Shown here in pieces: positions 9,301 through 17,969 of a stretch of 64,000 bases of DNA. The position numbers and the translations under genes were made by a program. The DNA lies in assembly GCA_913774355.1 (NCBI GenBank), contig CAJYGB010000032.1, positions 1-64,000 of the forward strand, given 5' to 3'. The notes under the pieces are model-generated. The model was not told the origin of the DNA, did no database searches, and worked only from the letters and a program-made list of their open reading frames with translations. This DNA is from an uncultured Chryseobacterium sp. Lineage in GTDB: Bacteria > Bacteroidota > Bacteroidia > Flavobacteriales > Weeksellaceae. Positions within the stretch are counted from its first letter, which is position 1. Every line of letters starts with the position of its first letter.

Positions 9301-12277
9301 GCAGGCCCTGAACGTACAATTTCAGGTAGTGGCATTCAATGATGTGCAGACCCAGACGGTAAATCTTCCGGTACAAGATGATGAGGTGGAAGAATTAGCC
9401 ATAGAAACCGTGACGTTCAGAGATAAAATAGAACCGGGTTCTAAAGAGAAATGGTCAATAAAAGTATCAGGAAAGAACAGGGAGAAAATTAATGCGGAAG
9501 TTCTGGCGAATATGTACGATATGTCCCTGGATAAGCTGGCTAAAAATAATTTTGATTGGTACCGTTTTTACGTACCTTCTGCCATGATAGTTTCTTATGA
9601 TATTAAAAACAATCTTCTTCAGAAATATTATCAGAAAAGACTGATGTATTATGAACCGAAAGTGGTTGAACCTCCTTATTTCAACTGGTTCAACGGAGTT
9701 TTGTTTCTTACCGATACAATGACTTTGGAAACGACAACTGGATTAGTTAATCAGGAAGGCGTAAAAGCTGCCGCCTATACACCTCCTCCGCCACCGCCTG
9801 TGGGAAGAGCCAGAAGTACAATGGCCAAAGTCGCGATGTCGGAAGATAAAATAGCAGTCATTCAGAATGTAGTTCCTGAGCCTGCGAAGGCTCCTAAAAC
9901 AGAAGAGTCTCCATCGCCGGAAGCAAGTTTAAACAATGTTTCCGTCCGCCAGAACCTCAACGAAACCGCCTTCTTCTATCCGGATCTAAGGACCGATTCC
10001 GAAGGCAACGTGAGCTTTGAATTCACCTCTCCGGAAGCACTCACCAAATGGAAGCTGATGTTCCTGGCACACACAAAAGATGCAAGAGCGGCAACGTTGG
10101 AAAAAGAAGTGGTGACACAGAAAGAATTCTCGGTAACACCGAATTACCCAAGATTTTTACGGGAAGGGGATGAGCTGAACTTACAGTCTAAATTATCCAA
10201 CTTAACCGATAAAAAACTGAGTGGTTATGCCGGGTTACAGATCCTGGATGCCTTTACCAATGAAGATATTTCGGATAAATTCGGACTAAGTGCCCTGACG
10301 GCTGTATCAGGATATAATAAAGAACAGGCCTTTTCACTGGATGCTAACGGAAATTCAGTAGTTACCTGGAAGGTTAAAGTTCCGGAAAATGTTTCGTCCA
10401 TTATCTTAAAAGTTGTGGCCAAAGCCGGAAAATATTCGGATGGTGAGCAGCAGGCCGTTGCCGTTCTTCCGAACAGGATATTGGTAACTGATGCTGTTCC
10501 GGTTTTTGTGAAAGAAGGGCAAACCAAGACCTTCGAGTTGGAAAACCTTAAAAATGCAGACTCCAAAACCATAGCCAATGTATCCAATACCCTTGAACTG
10601 ACCACGAATCCGATCTGGGAAATTATGTTTGCGCTGCCAAGCCTTAAAAATGATCAAAATAATTCTGCGGATGTGATCTTCAACAAGTGGTTTGCCGATG
10701 TTGTGGCTTCGGAGATTTTTAAAGCCAATCCGAAAATAAAAACGGTATTTGAAAAGTATCAGGATAAAGGCTTACTGAAATCCAATCTTGAAAAAAACCA
10801 GGACCTGAAACAATTGCTGCTGGAAGAAACGCCTTGGGTATTGGAAAGCAATAACGAAAAAGAACAGATGCAGAAACTGGCCCTGCTGTTTGATGCCAAC
10901 ACCATGAAGAATTCAATCACTCAGGATTGGGACGACCTGAAAAAACTACAGAACCCGGACGGCAGCTTCTCGTGGTATCCCGGCTATCCCGGATCATATT
11001 CTACCTCGTTGTATATCCTTAAAAATTTAGGCAAAATCAATGTTTGGTTAAAAGACAATTTGGTATATTACCAGAATGCCGATCAGAAAGAAATGGTAAA
11101 AAAACTGATCGGATATATCGACGGCGAAATCGAAAAATTTGCAGATCCGAGAGAGAAAAATGTCTGGACTAACTGGACCCTGGATTATCTGGATTCAAGG
11201 AGTTACTGGGAAAAAGATTATCCGTTAAAAGGAAAAGGCTCCACTTTAAAAAACCTTGTAAAACAAAAGGCCAAAACAGCAAAGCTTACCGACTTTACGT
11301 TCTTTGGACTTCACCGTGCAGCATTGCTGATGAACGATTACGGATTAAAAGATGTTTCCGGTAAAATTATGAATTACTTAAAGGAAACCTCCGTAGAATC
11401 AAAGACCCAGGGCGTCTACTGGAAACAGAACCTAAACGACTGGGGGTGGTTCAGTTCAAAAGTCGTAAACCATACCGGTGCCCTGGAAGCTTTTAATAAA
11501 CTGAACCCTGATGACCAAAAGTTCATTGAAGAAATGAAGATCTGGCTGATTACCCAAAAGGAAGTTAATTCATGGGGCAGCTCCAGAGGAACGGCAGAAG
11601 TAATCTATACGATGTTGAATTCTGGGAAATCCTGGACAGGAGCAGAAAGTGATAAAACAACCATTGTCTGGGGCGGAAAAGAGCTCAAGCCCGAAACAGA
11701 AGCCACAGGATATATAAAATCAACCGTAAAATCGGATGTCGTGGATAAAAATTTAGCAACGGTTATTGTTACCAAACCGGGCCCGGGAATCGTACAGGGC
11801 GGACTGTTCTGGCAGTATTACGAAGATCTGGATAAAATAAAATCCTCTGAAACATATCTTTCCGTAATTAAAGAATTATACAGGAAGATTAAAACCGTAA
11901 ACGGAGAAGAACTTCAGAAAATTACACCTGAAACACCGTTGAAAGTAGGGGATAAGGTCACGGTGAGAATGATCCTGAATACCAACCGGCCGATGGAGTT
12001 CATTCATGTCAAAGACATGCGGGCGGCAGGTTTCGAACCGGTGGATATACTTTCGGGATATCAGTGGAAGAATAATCTGGGGTATTATCAGTCCACCAAA
12101 GATGCTTCCACCAATTTCTACATCGAACGGATGCCGAAAGGAAAGTATGTATTTGAGTACGACCTGGTGGCAAATGCTTCCGGAAAGTTCTCCAACGGGA
12201 TCACCACCATTCAGAACTATTACGCACCGCAGATGAATTCGCATACGAAAGGGGAAAATGTGATCATTTCCGAATAA
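6350..12277 (+). CDS. Large alpha-2-macroglobulin-like protein without thioester
   Basis: 1975 residues with an N-terminal signal peptide (cleavage near AFAQ). The order is a helical N-terminal region (to about 330); a series of macroglobulin-type beta domains, including SRSQIFTDRAIYRPGQTVYFKV near 545; a proline-rich linker (YTPPPPPPVGRA, near 1143); the A2M core NETAFFYPDLRTDSEGNVSF near 1203; an alpha/alpha-toroid region with LQNPDGSFSWYPGYPGSYS near 1535; and a C-terminal receptor-like beta domain. The CxEQ thioester motif is absent, as in many Bacteroidetes homologues. It probably acts in the periplasm or on the outer membrane as a protease trap or structural protein. No pbpC-like partner is beside it. 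Confidence 0.85.
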   Translation: MKRFSKIFLILLLLLSYSGAFAQKYYDEQWKKVAENAKKGTFKSNLPIVLDIQKQAMKDNNLVQLIQSLKEEFSIVNRSSDDEGNNAVSHLFGKLQNVEKQLAGEEKTVFQVLLNSFFLDYYHEHSWEIDGRTNINSKDISQIEIWSKLDFKNYLYKSYANLNVQKSAMKKIPLKKYERIFSYKEYISYFPTLLDWYLIKQTDFISDSDFFTKNELEANRTRINADFDELIAQNTGNSKLYFMHRKLQANCDFNRCKDKLAQLQDLLKSDIEGDYKVVVINNIVEELINDKKEKEALVYISKAKAEYPKSPFIDAIKGQEKQILNPVLNIKYEKQTQSTKPIHFVAEYKNVSGFSINIYEVKNDLTAFLQYTRNPYDNAFKKIKKTLIRKEVYTLNDPKDFRNHKTALEIKPLPSGIYVAEYSVDGIKDDDTDNPRDLYFLVSDNRIIYHTKSERGQLLGESKLVNSENGKPVMSKSLAFYEFVNNKALIKSDGKTDEKGLFGLPATNNKEYYRTFLIRLPETNDFQIMEVYGERISGGITDSKDKKQSRSQIFTDRAIYRPGQTVYFKVINIQRDKEVEAVVPALTQKITLTDANGQEVSAQNFTTNDFGSYHGSFVLPKGGLNGNFFLRTDTNDGYKNIRVEEYKRPKFEVVFDPVKDEYRYGQTIQLKGKAMMFSGVALTNATLHYEIKKQNIRWKYFGWYPPGDYGNENSILGEVKTDEKGGFVIMLDLKKDEKLEGIQIDNYRIKASVTDINGETQTADTELKVSSVSHYIQAEEIKNVFSGEPVKVKVETKNYNEQNLKKSYKVKLSKLEVPDRIFRDNFKSEVQDLPEFSKAEFISRFPHDLYDKTEEPANFKVSSVILNDAVRQEEALDLGKLEAGTYKLELYNIEGRDTIKAAQNFSVWNKNFLPDSQKTFLTVVQPEKKFVRGEKAVFHIYSSIPDALLNVFIQDGSGKTISEVHHFKNGILEYVTAVPKDKNVQALNVQFQVVAFNDVQTQTVNLPVQDDEVEELAIETVTFRDKIEPGSKEKWSIKVSGKNREKINAEVLANMYDMSLDKLAKNNFDWYRFYVPSAMIVSYDIKNNLLQKYYQKRLMYYEPKVVEPPYFNWFNGVLFLTDTMTLETTTGLVNQEGVKAAAYTPPPPPPVGRARSTMAKVAMSEDKIAVIQNVVPEPAKAPKTEESPSPEASLNNVSVRQNLNETAFFYPDLRTDSEGNVSFEFTSPEALTKWKLMFLAHTKDARAATLEKEVVTQKEFSVTPNYPRFLREGDELNLQSKLSNLTDKKLSGYAGLQILDAFTNEDISDKFGLSALTAVSGYNKEQAFSLDANGNSVVTWKVKVPENVSSIILKVVAKAGKYSDGEQQAVAVLPNRILVTDAVPVFVKEGQTKTFELENLKNADSKTIANVSNTLELTTNPIWEIMFALPSLKNDQNNSADVIFNKWFADVVASEIFKANPKIKTVFEKYQDKGLLKSNLEKNQDLKQLLLEETPWVLESNNEKEQMQKLALLFDANTMKNSITQDWDDLKKLQNPDGSFSWYPGYPGSYSTSLYILKNLGKINVWLKDNLVYYQNADQKEMVKKLIGYIDGEIEKFADPREKNVWTNWTLDYLDSRSYWEKDYPLKGKGSTLKNLVKQKAKTAKLTDFTFFGLHRAALLMNDYGLKDVSGKIMNYLKETSVESKTQGVYWKQNLNDWGWFSSKVVNHTGALEAFNKLNPDDQKFIEEMKIWLITQKEVNSWGSSRGTAEVIYTMLNSGKSWTGAESDKTTIVWGGKELKPETEATGYIKSTVKSDVVDKNLATVIVTKPGPGIVQGGLFWQYYEDLDKIKSSETYLSVIKELYRKIKTVNGEELQKITPETPLKVGDKVTVRMILNTNRPMEFIHVKDMRAAGFEPVDILSGYQWKNNLGYYQSTKDASTNFYIERMPKGKYVFEYDLVANASGKFSNGITTIQNYYAPQMNSHTKGENVIISE

Positions 12278-12298
12278 TAAAAAACAATTATTACCAGG

Positions 12299-12334
12299 AA
12301 ACGGCTTCTTTTTTAAGGAGCCGTTTTTTATCTT
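12299..12334 (+). terminator. Terminator after the A2M-like gene
   Basis: AACGGCTTCTT and AAGGAGCCGTT pair over 11 positions with one T-G, around a short T loop, then a run of six T. It lies about 20 bases after the stop of the A2M-like gene and before the SWIM gene. Confidence 0.85.
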
Positions 12335-12350
12335 TGGGGAAAAATTCCCG

Positions 12351-14000
12351 ATGTATAATATCTCAGATCTGCAGAACCAGTTTTCAAAACAAAAAATAAA
12401 CAAAGCAAAGAAGCTGTCAATAAGAGAATTTGAAGAAACTGAAAAGAACCGTTTTGTCTGTTTTGTAGATGATGAAACCGAGTCGTATGACGTAAGTTTG
12501 CTAATAAACTCAAAATCTGAAATTACCGGATATTCTTGTGAATGTGGCAGTAAGGATTTCTGTCTTCACGTGCTGGCCATGGGTATTTTTATGTCGGAAA
12601 ATAAAACCGGCAAAACAAGTTCGCGTAAAGGAGTTAAGAAGAAAATGTCCGAAGCGGAACGGGCGATGGAAGATCTCAATTCGGAGGAACTCAAAACCTG
12701 GCTGCTGGAATTCTTCAAAAAAAATAAAGATGCTGAAATGCAGTTTATGCTCAGCTTTGGGCAAAAGAAAAAAGAATTTTCGGAAATCGAAATCTCAGAG
12801 CTTATTAAAAATACGATTGCCTCGGTAGCTGGAAAAAGAAAAAGCCTTACCGCGCCGGAAGTTAAAAAGCTGGTAGATCTTCTTACAAAAGCAATCGAGC
12901 CGGTAGAGCAGTATCTCCAGCAAAACCCTGACAAAAAGGAAAGTGTCAGGAAGTTTTTAAAAATCAACGATATTATCTACGTCAATCAGATGAAGATCTT
13001 ATTTTCCGGTACAAGAATGGATACCTTTCAGAAAAAATTAAAAGAACGGTTTCTCACCCATATTAATGCAATAAAAGATTTTGACCTTTGGAAAGAGCTC
13101 GCTACCGAGAACTGGTATTTATTTCTGAGATCCGATCATCCTATTACGATCACGTTTTATGATTTTATCATAGAAATGTACCAAACCGGAAATCCTGACC
13201 AGAAAATGCACATTGCCGGACTGGTAAGGGAAGAGATTAAAATGTGGAAAAAAACCGATTTCCAATTGAGAACCTCTCTTAAAGAAGATATGTTGGAAAT
13301 TATTGCCGAAAACGGTTTTTTCAGTGAGCTTCAGGATTATTTCGTGATCGAAGAATACGAACATTCCTATAACCTGAAGGTAATCAACGAGCTGCTGAAA
13401 ATCGATCTTGAGAAAGCAGAGAAGGCGTGCAAGGTAATTATTGATTCCAATCCGCATGAAAAATATGACCTGCCATATTACAGCATCCTGGAAAAAATTT
13501 ATCAGGAAAATGGCAGCCCGGCAGATCTTGCCTTTATCAAGAGAAAAATATTCTGGGAAACACGATCTATTGAAGATTATATTTTCATTACGGAAAACGA
13601 TACCGATACAGAAGAATTAAAAAAATTCAGGAATAGAGCGTTGACTTTGCTAAAAAACACTTTTTTAAGTGCCCCGGAAAATAGGGGTCTGTATTTTGCC
13701 ATTCTGGACTATGAAAAAAATTATAAAAAAATGCTTGATGCTATTGATAGGAACACACCAACTTCAATCATCAACCTCTATGCTGAAAAATTATATTTAA
13801 CCAATAAAAATAAATTTCTGATGGCGGTAAAAACACGGAACGAATGGAGCAGCACGGAAGAAGATGAAGAGGTGCTGGCTGATTTCCTGGCCTTGAAATA
13901 CGATGCCGCTCAGCTGCAGGATGCATTTGGTAAAAAACACTATGGATTCGGATCAGACAGGTTTTCAAAAACTGTTTTAAGCAAAGTCGGGCTTTCTTAA
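12351..14000 (+). CDS. SWIM zinc-finger protein
   Basis: 549 residues. The zinc-binding SWIM motif is YSCECGSKDFCLH with C63, C65, C71 and H73. A basic stretch follows (about residues 85-105), then a long helical repeat-like region with no catalytic motif I recognise. SWIM domains bind DNA or protein in several unrelated families. It stands alone between a terminator and the DUF1569 gene, so context gives no function. It may be a distant relative of the SWIM proteins that sit next to SNF2 helicases, but no helicase is nearby. Confidence 0.75.
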   Translation: MYNISDLQNQFSKQKINKAKKLSIREFEETEKNRFVCFVDDETESYDVSLLINSKSEITGYSCECGSKDFCLHVLAMGIFMSENKTGKTSSRKGVKKKMSEAERAMEDLNSEELKTWLLEFFKKNKDAEMQFMLSFGQKKKEFSEIEISELIKNTIASVAGKRKSLTAPEVKKLVDLLTKAIEPVEQYLQQNPDKKESVRKFLKINDIIYVNQMKILFSGTRMDTFQKKLKERFLTHINAIKDFDLWKELATENWYLFLRSDHPITITFYDFIIEMYQTGNPDQKMHIAGLVREEIKMWKKTDFQLRTSLKEDMLEIIAENGFFSELQDYFVIEEYEHSYNLKVINELLKIDLEKAEKACKVIIDSNPHEKYDLPYYSILEKIYQENGSPADLAFIKRKIFWETRSIEDYIFITENDTDTEELKKFRNRALTLLKNTFLSAPENRGLYFAILDYEKNYKKMLDAIDRNTPTSIINLYAEKLYLTNKNKFLMAVKTRNEWSSTEEDEEVLADFLALKYDAAQLQDAFGKKHYGFGSDRFSKTVLSKVGLS

Positions 14001-14149
14001 TTGTTTCTTAATATCAAAAATAAATTAAGTCAACCGGTTATGGTATTAACTGCAGAAAACTTCCGGCATCCTTCTTACAGTCTTTCCATCACGAATATCA
14101 ATTCGAGAAACAAAATTAATTTCATATAGTTTCTGTATCGAAAAACTGA

Positions 14150-14157
14150 TATATTTG
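14150..14157 (+). promoter_or_regulatory. -7 box upstream of DUF1569 gene
   Basis: TATATTTG fits the TAnnTTTG consensus and lies 22 bases before the ATG at 14180. No clear TTTG is seen at -33. The gap 14001-14179 holds nothing else recognisable. Confidence 0.4.
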
Positions 14158-14179
14158 TCTCTCAACATTCAGATAAACT

Positions 14180-14635
14180 ATGGAAAACGTTTTTGACGCA
14201 AAAGATGCTCAGCACTACATCGACAGGATAAACAAACTTACACCGGAAACCAAAGGTTTGTGGGGAAAAATGACAGTAGATCAGATGCTGGCCCACTGCA
14301 ACGTATCTTACGAGATGGTTTACGAACCCGAAAAGCATAAAAAACCGGGAGCTATTGCAAAATTCATTCTTAAAAATTTTGTGAAACCGAAAGTGGTTGG
14401 TGAAAAAGCATATACGCAGAACGGGCCGACGGCTCCTCAGTTTATCATTTCGGATCATAAGAATTTTAACGAAGAGAAAAAGCGGCTGATCGGATTTATC
14501 CAGAAAACCCAGCAGCTCGGACGCTCCGCTTTCGACGGTAAAGAATCCTTTTCTTTCGGAAAACTGAAAGCCCAGGAATGGAACAATATGTTTGCCAAGC
14601 ATCTCAACCATCACCTGGCACAATTTGGCGTCTGA
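14180..14635 (+). CDS. DUF1569 (DinB-like) protein
   Basis: 151 residues with the DUF1569 pattern KMTVDQMLAHCNVSYEMV and the C-terminal WNNMFAKHLNHHLAQFGV. The His residues of these two segments resemble the three-histidine metal site of the DinB/YfiT four-helix bundle family. Biochemical role is unknown; relatives are metal-dependent transferases. The stop codon is two bases upstream of the next ATG, so it is probably co-transcribed with the two secreted proteins that follow. Confidence 0.8.
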   Translation: MENVFDAKDAQHYIDRINKLTPETKGLWGKMTVDQMLAHCNVSYEMVYEPEKHKKPGAIAKFILKNFVKPKVVGEKAYTQNGPTAPQFIISDHKNFNEEKKRLIGFIQKTQQLGRSAFDGKESFSFGKLKAQEWNNMFAKHLNHHLAQFGV

Positions 14636-14636
14636 T

Positions 14637-15170
14637 ATGAAAAAGTTCCTTTTGTTTTTTCTCATAGCATTTGCCTTTTCTCTTTCTTTTTCACAGGTAA
14701 AGCCATTTCCGTTAAAGCATGAAGACTTTAGTCGGTTTCTGCTGAATGGCAACACCCCTTTTTATGGAGAGATCTCCACCGATAAAGCAGAAATTAAAAT
14801 ACAGATTGAAAAATCGACTAAAAATCCGGATAAACCCGAACAGTATTTTATTTCCGGGCATTCTGAAGTTGCAGGTACAAAATCCGGCTTTTCAGGAGAA
14901 ATTACCTTTACCCAGAGATTTAATGTCAATAATGCACCGGACGAGATGCTTGTATTTGCAGATTTTGTAATGAAGGAACTGGGTACCGGAGAACATTCCG
15001 GGATTTTTACCGGGAAAGTAAGGATGCAGATGAACAAAATTATAACCAAGGAAAGCCTTGCTACCGTTACCTTTAAAGGAAGATGGGAAAATTATCCGGG
15101 TACACTGGATTTTGAAACCTGGTGGGCTAATTTTGTTCCGAAAGATATTTCCAAAGTGGTATTTAAATAA
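14637..15170 (+). CDS. Secreted protein, paralogue of the next gene
   Basis: About 178 residues. The start at 14637 is chosen because MKKFLLFFLIAFAFSLSFSQ is a clean signal peptide; the longer reading runs back into the DUF1569 gene. The mature part has a beta-rich pattern: YFISGHSEV, then GEHSGIFTGKV, then FKGRWENYPGTLDFETW. The same landmarks recur in the same order in the gene at 15185, so the two are tandem paralogues. No known domain was recognised. Confidence 0.7.
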   Translation: MKKFLLFFLIAFAFSLSFSQVKPFPLKHEDFSRFLLNGNTPFYGEISTDKAEIKIQIEKSTKNPDKPEQYFISGHSEVAGTKSGFSGEITFTQRFNVNNAPDEMLVFADFVMKELGTGEHSGIFTGKVRMQMNKIITKESLATVTFKGRWENYPGTLDFETWWANFVPKDISKVVFK

Positions 15171-15184
15171 AACAACAATCGATT

Positions 15185-15655
15185 ATGAAAAAACTTTTAT
15201 TACTTTTTATCCTTATTTCAGGCTTTGCTTTTTCGCAAATGCCGGATATTTCCAATATTTGGCTCAACAACAGCAGAGCGTACACCGGAACCATCGGAAA
15301 CCCGAATCAGGAAATCAAACTAAAGATCAACATTTCCGAGCAAAACCGGAAAAACGACCAGGAATATTTTGTTTCAGGCTACACGCTTGTCGATAAAGTC
15401 TATTCTAAATTCGAAGGGAAATTTACCATTACCAAATACAAAGATGCCCGTAAAAAAGGGACGGTTTTTGGGGAATACGAACTGGCAGAAGAAAACAAGG
15501 GAAAGCATTCCGGGATTCTAAAAGGAAAGTTTATCTATACTTTCCGCTGGAATAAAGACACGGAAAAAGTGGAAGACCAGGAAATCGAACTGAAAGGAAA
15601 CTGGAAAAGTTACGACGGAACCATGGATTTCAAAACGTTAATTACAAATCAGTAA
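15185..15655 (+). CDS. Secreted protein, paralogue of the previous gene
   Basis: 156 residues with a signal peptide (cleavage near AFSQ). It shares with its neighbour YFVSGYTLV, GKHSGILKGKF and LKGNWKSYDGTMDFKT. It is shorter and more lysine-rich. The 14-base gap between the pair suggests one transcript. Function is unknown; lipid-binding or adhesive beta-barrel roles are possible but not shown. Confidence 0.7.
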   Translation: MKKLLLLFILISGFAFSQMPDISNIWLNNSRAYTGTIGNPNQEIKLKINISEQNRKNDQEYFVSGYTLVDKVYSKFEGKFTITKYKDARKKGTVFGEYELAEENKGKHSGILKGKFIYTFRWNKDTEKVEDQEIELKGNWKSYDGTMDFKTLITNQ

Positions 15656-15676
15656 TTCATAAATAAAAAGCAGCGT

Positions 15677-16048
15677 ATGAAATTAGGCGCATTCTCTATC
15701 AGCTTAAGTGTAAAGGATCTTCAGAAATCCAGAGACTTTTATGAAAAACTGGGGTTCAGCATGATGGGCGGAGCGATGGAACAAAACTATCTCATCATGA
15801 AAAACGGTGATCATATTATCGGGCTGTTCCAGGCAATGTTCGACGGCAATATGCTGACCTTCAATCCGGGATGGGACCAGAATGCCCGGAATCTTGAGGC
15901 TTTTGATGACGTTCGGGATATTCAGAAACAAGTAAAGGAACAGGGTATCGAACTTTTAAAAGAAGCCGATGAAAGTACTTCCGGCCCGGAGCATATTTAC
16001 CTGAAAGATCCGGACGGAAACATGATCCTGATCGATCAGCACCGATAA
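15677..16048 (+). CDS. VOC-family (glyoxalase-like) protein
   Basis: 123 residues. The fold signature is SISLSVKDLQKSRDFYEKLGF at the start and IYLKDPDGNMILIDQHR at the end, giving the beta-alpha-beta-beta-beta pair of a vicinal oxygen chelate domain. Members are metal-dependent lyases, dioxygenases or resistance proteins; substrate is not evident. It lies close to a second VOC gene of the PhnB type. Confidence 0.85.
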   Translation: MKLGAFSISLSVKDLQKSRDFYEKLGFSMMGGAMEQNYLIMKNGDHIIGLFQAMFDGNMLTFNPGWDQNARNLEAFDDVRDIQKQVKEQGIELLKEADESTSGPEHIYLKDPDGNMILIDQHR

Positions 16049-16089
16049 TATAAATTAAACTCAATCTTAACCTTAATACAAGTCATTGT

Positions 16090-16539
16090 ATGGCAACAGT
16101 AAACATTTACCTTACTTTCAACGGAAACTGCCGGGAAGCTTTTGATTTCTACAAATCCGTTTTCGGCGGCGAATATCCTTACATCGGAACTTTCGGGGAA
16201 ATGCCTCCTGCAGATGGGCAAGAAGTAAAAGAAGAAGACCGGGACAAAATTATGCATGTTACCCTTCCGATTTCACAGGAAACCATCCTGATGGGAAGCG
16301 ATGCAGGTTGTGATCATGCGCCAAACCTGATTATGGGCAACAATTTTTCCATCTCCGTAAATGCTGAATCCAGAGAAGAGGCTGATCGCCTGTTTAACGG
16401 TCTTTCAGCGGACGGTAAAATAACCATGCCCATGGAAGAAACATTCTGGGGCGCCTATTTCGGAATGTTTGCCGATAAATTCGGGATCAACTGGATGGTA
16501 AATTATGACGATCCTTCAAAAACGGAACAGCATCCTTAG
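16090..16539 (+). CDS. PhnB-like VOC-family protein
   Basis: 149 residues with the PhnB-type pattern: YLTFNGNCREAFDFYKSVFGG at the start, GEMPP, MHVTLPI and the C-terminal WGAYFGMFADKFGINWMVNY. These proteins are often misnamed 3-demethylubiquinone methyltransferases; most have no shown activity. A good terminator follows, so this ends the rightward run of genes that begins at 14180. Confidence 0.85.
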   Translation: MATVNIYLTFNGNCREAFDFYKSVFGGEYPYIGTFGEMPPADGQEVKEEDRDKIMHVTLPISQETILMGSDAGCDHAPNLIMGNNFSISVNAESREEADRLFNGLSADGKITMPMEETFWGAYFGMFADKFGINWMVNYDDPSKTEQHP

Positions 16540-16589
16540 ATAAAATAGTACAATATAGAAATTTAGTACATTAGAAGACTAAAAAATTG

Positions 16590-16626
16590 AGTCCGTCTCA
16601 CAACTGGTGAAAACGGACTTTTTTTA
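16590..16626 (+). terminator. Terminator after the PhnB-like gene
   Basis: AGTCCGT and ACGGACT form the outer stem, with TCAC/GTGA inside, followed by a T-rich run (TTTTTTTATG). It is 50 bases after the stop codon. Confidence 0.85.
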
Positions 16627-16732
16627 TGATTTTTTCGACCATTTGTCCGGGAACGATTTTCATTAAGTCAATTCTTAACCCGCATCATTTAATTGTGAGC
16701 CTGATTCTTTTTTTATGATCCGGGCAATTTCA

Positions 16733-16859
16733 GGAGTTTGATCCGGCTCTCCGCTACTACTCCTCGCGCTGCCTGCTCTCCAATACACGCCTCTACTGAA
16801 GCCTTTCCCGCCAAACCCTCCAACCTGCTGTGGGGTAACCGCTGCGATCCGGGCTAGGA
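16733..16859. repeat. Dispersed intergenic repeat, copy 1 (GGGGCTA family)
   Basis: Shares TCCGCTACTACTCCTCGC and the right end GCTGTGGGGTAACCGCTGC ... GGGCTA with the copy at 31630-31710, separated here by a longer unrelated middle. A third, more divergent copy is at 35812-35907. It lies in the 570-base gap before the DUF2490 gene. The family resembles the repeat often seen downstream of genes in Chryseobacterium genomes. Confidence 0.6.
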
Positions 16860-16917
16860 AAGCAGTCCTTCAGATCCGTAACCGTAAATGAAATCGTCAC
16901 TGATCTTATTTATTCCC

Positions 16918-17030
16918 GATCCTCATACTCTCCAACCCTCCAATCCTCAACTCTCCAGCTCCTTCTTATATCCGAAAACTCCCCGACTCTCCAACCCTGG
17001 AAACTCTCAAACTCACCAACTGCCCTAAAT
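16918..17030. repeat. Low-complexity CTCTCCAACCCTCC-type tract
   Basis: About 110 bases almost free of G on the plus strand, built from degenerate copies of CTCTCCAACCCTCCAA and AACTCTCAAACTCACC. No reading frame with coding character is present. It ends about 20 bases before the promoter of the DUF2490 gene. Confidence 0.55.
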
Positions 17031-17047
17031 ATTTCAACACTCACCGG

Positions 17048-17079
17048 TTTGTTATTATTGATTTAAATTATTAAATTTG
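17048..17079 (+). promoter_or_regulatory. Flavobacterial promoter of the DUF2490 gene
   Basis: A TTTG at 17048-17051 and a TAAATTTG at 17072-17079 are separated by 20 bases, fitting the -33/-7 pattern of Bacteroidetes sigma-A promoters. The ATG at 17109 is 30 bases downstream. Confidence 0.55.
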
Positions 17080-17108
17080 TTATAAACGATAGATATTAAT
17101 AATAAACA

Positions 17109-17786
17109 ATGAAGAACATACTGAAAAAAACGGCTTTGGGAATAGGTACTTTTGCGGCAATAATGCTACAGGCCCAGAAAAATGATCTCGGAGCTTGGTA
17201 TATGTACTTCGGAAACAACAAAATCAGCAAAAAGCTAAACCTTCACAACGAAATCCAGTACCGGAACTTTGATGTTATCGGCGATCTCGAACAACTCCTG
17301 ATCCGTACCGGGATCGGATACGACCTGACGGAGAACAACAACAATGTATTGTTGGGCTATGGATTTATTCTGAGCAAGCCCTATGTAAACGGCGAAAAAA
17401 CGGAAAATATCGAACACCGGATTTTTCAGCAGTACATTACCAAACAAAAGTTTGGAAGATTTAATCTTCAGCACCGTTACCGTCTGGAAGAAAGAATTCT
17501 GGAGGACGATTTCAGGATGAGGTTCAGGTATTATTTAAACCTGAATATACCGATCAATAATAAGGAGATGCTGCCTAAAACGTTATATGCTTCAGTATAC
17601 AATGAAATATTCCTCCATTTGGACAGCCCGGTATTCGACCGAAACAGGGTATACGGTGCATTAGGATATGTTATCAGCAAGAACATGAGAATCGAAGCCG
17701 GCTACATGAACCAGATCCAGGAAAACAAAAACCGCGGCCAGATCCAGATCGGCTTTTACAACAACATCCCGTTTACAAAAGACTAA
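17109..17786 (+). CDS. DUF2490 outer-membrane-type protein
   Basis: 225 residues with a signal peptide ending near LQAQ. The mature protein is a series of alternating amphipathic beta strands, for example NLHNEIQYRNFDVIGDLEQLLIRTGIGYDL and RFNLQHRYRLEERIL, as expected of a small outer-membrane beta-barrel. DUF2490 proteins have no established function. It is a single gene with its own promoter. Confidence 0.75.
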   Translation: MKNILKKTALGIGTFAAIMLQAQKNDLGAWYMYFGNNKISKKLNLHNEIQYRNFDVIGDLEQLLIRTGIGYDLTENNNNVLLGYGFILSKPYVNGEKTENIEHRIFQQYITKQKFGRFNLQHRYRLEERILEDDFRMRFRYYLNLNIPINNKEMLPKTLYASVYNEIFLHLDSPVFDRNRVYGALGYVISKNMRIEAGYMNQIQENKNRGQIQIGFYNNIPFTKD

Positions 17787-17969
17787 ATAATAGTCGGGAA
17801 GAGGGATGCCGGAAGTTTTCCTGCTATTCTCAAAGATAGGGAGTCTGTTGTTTATTAAAAATATTCTTACCTAAATCCAAAATTTAAAAGAAAAAAATAA
17901 TTATAAAACAGCATTACCCTTGAACTAAAAGCCAATAAACAGAGAACTTTTCTAAGAAAGATAAGCATT

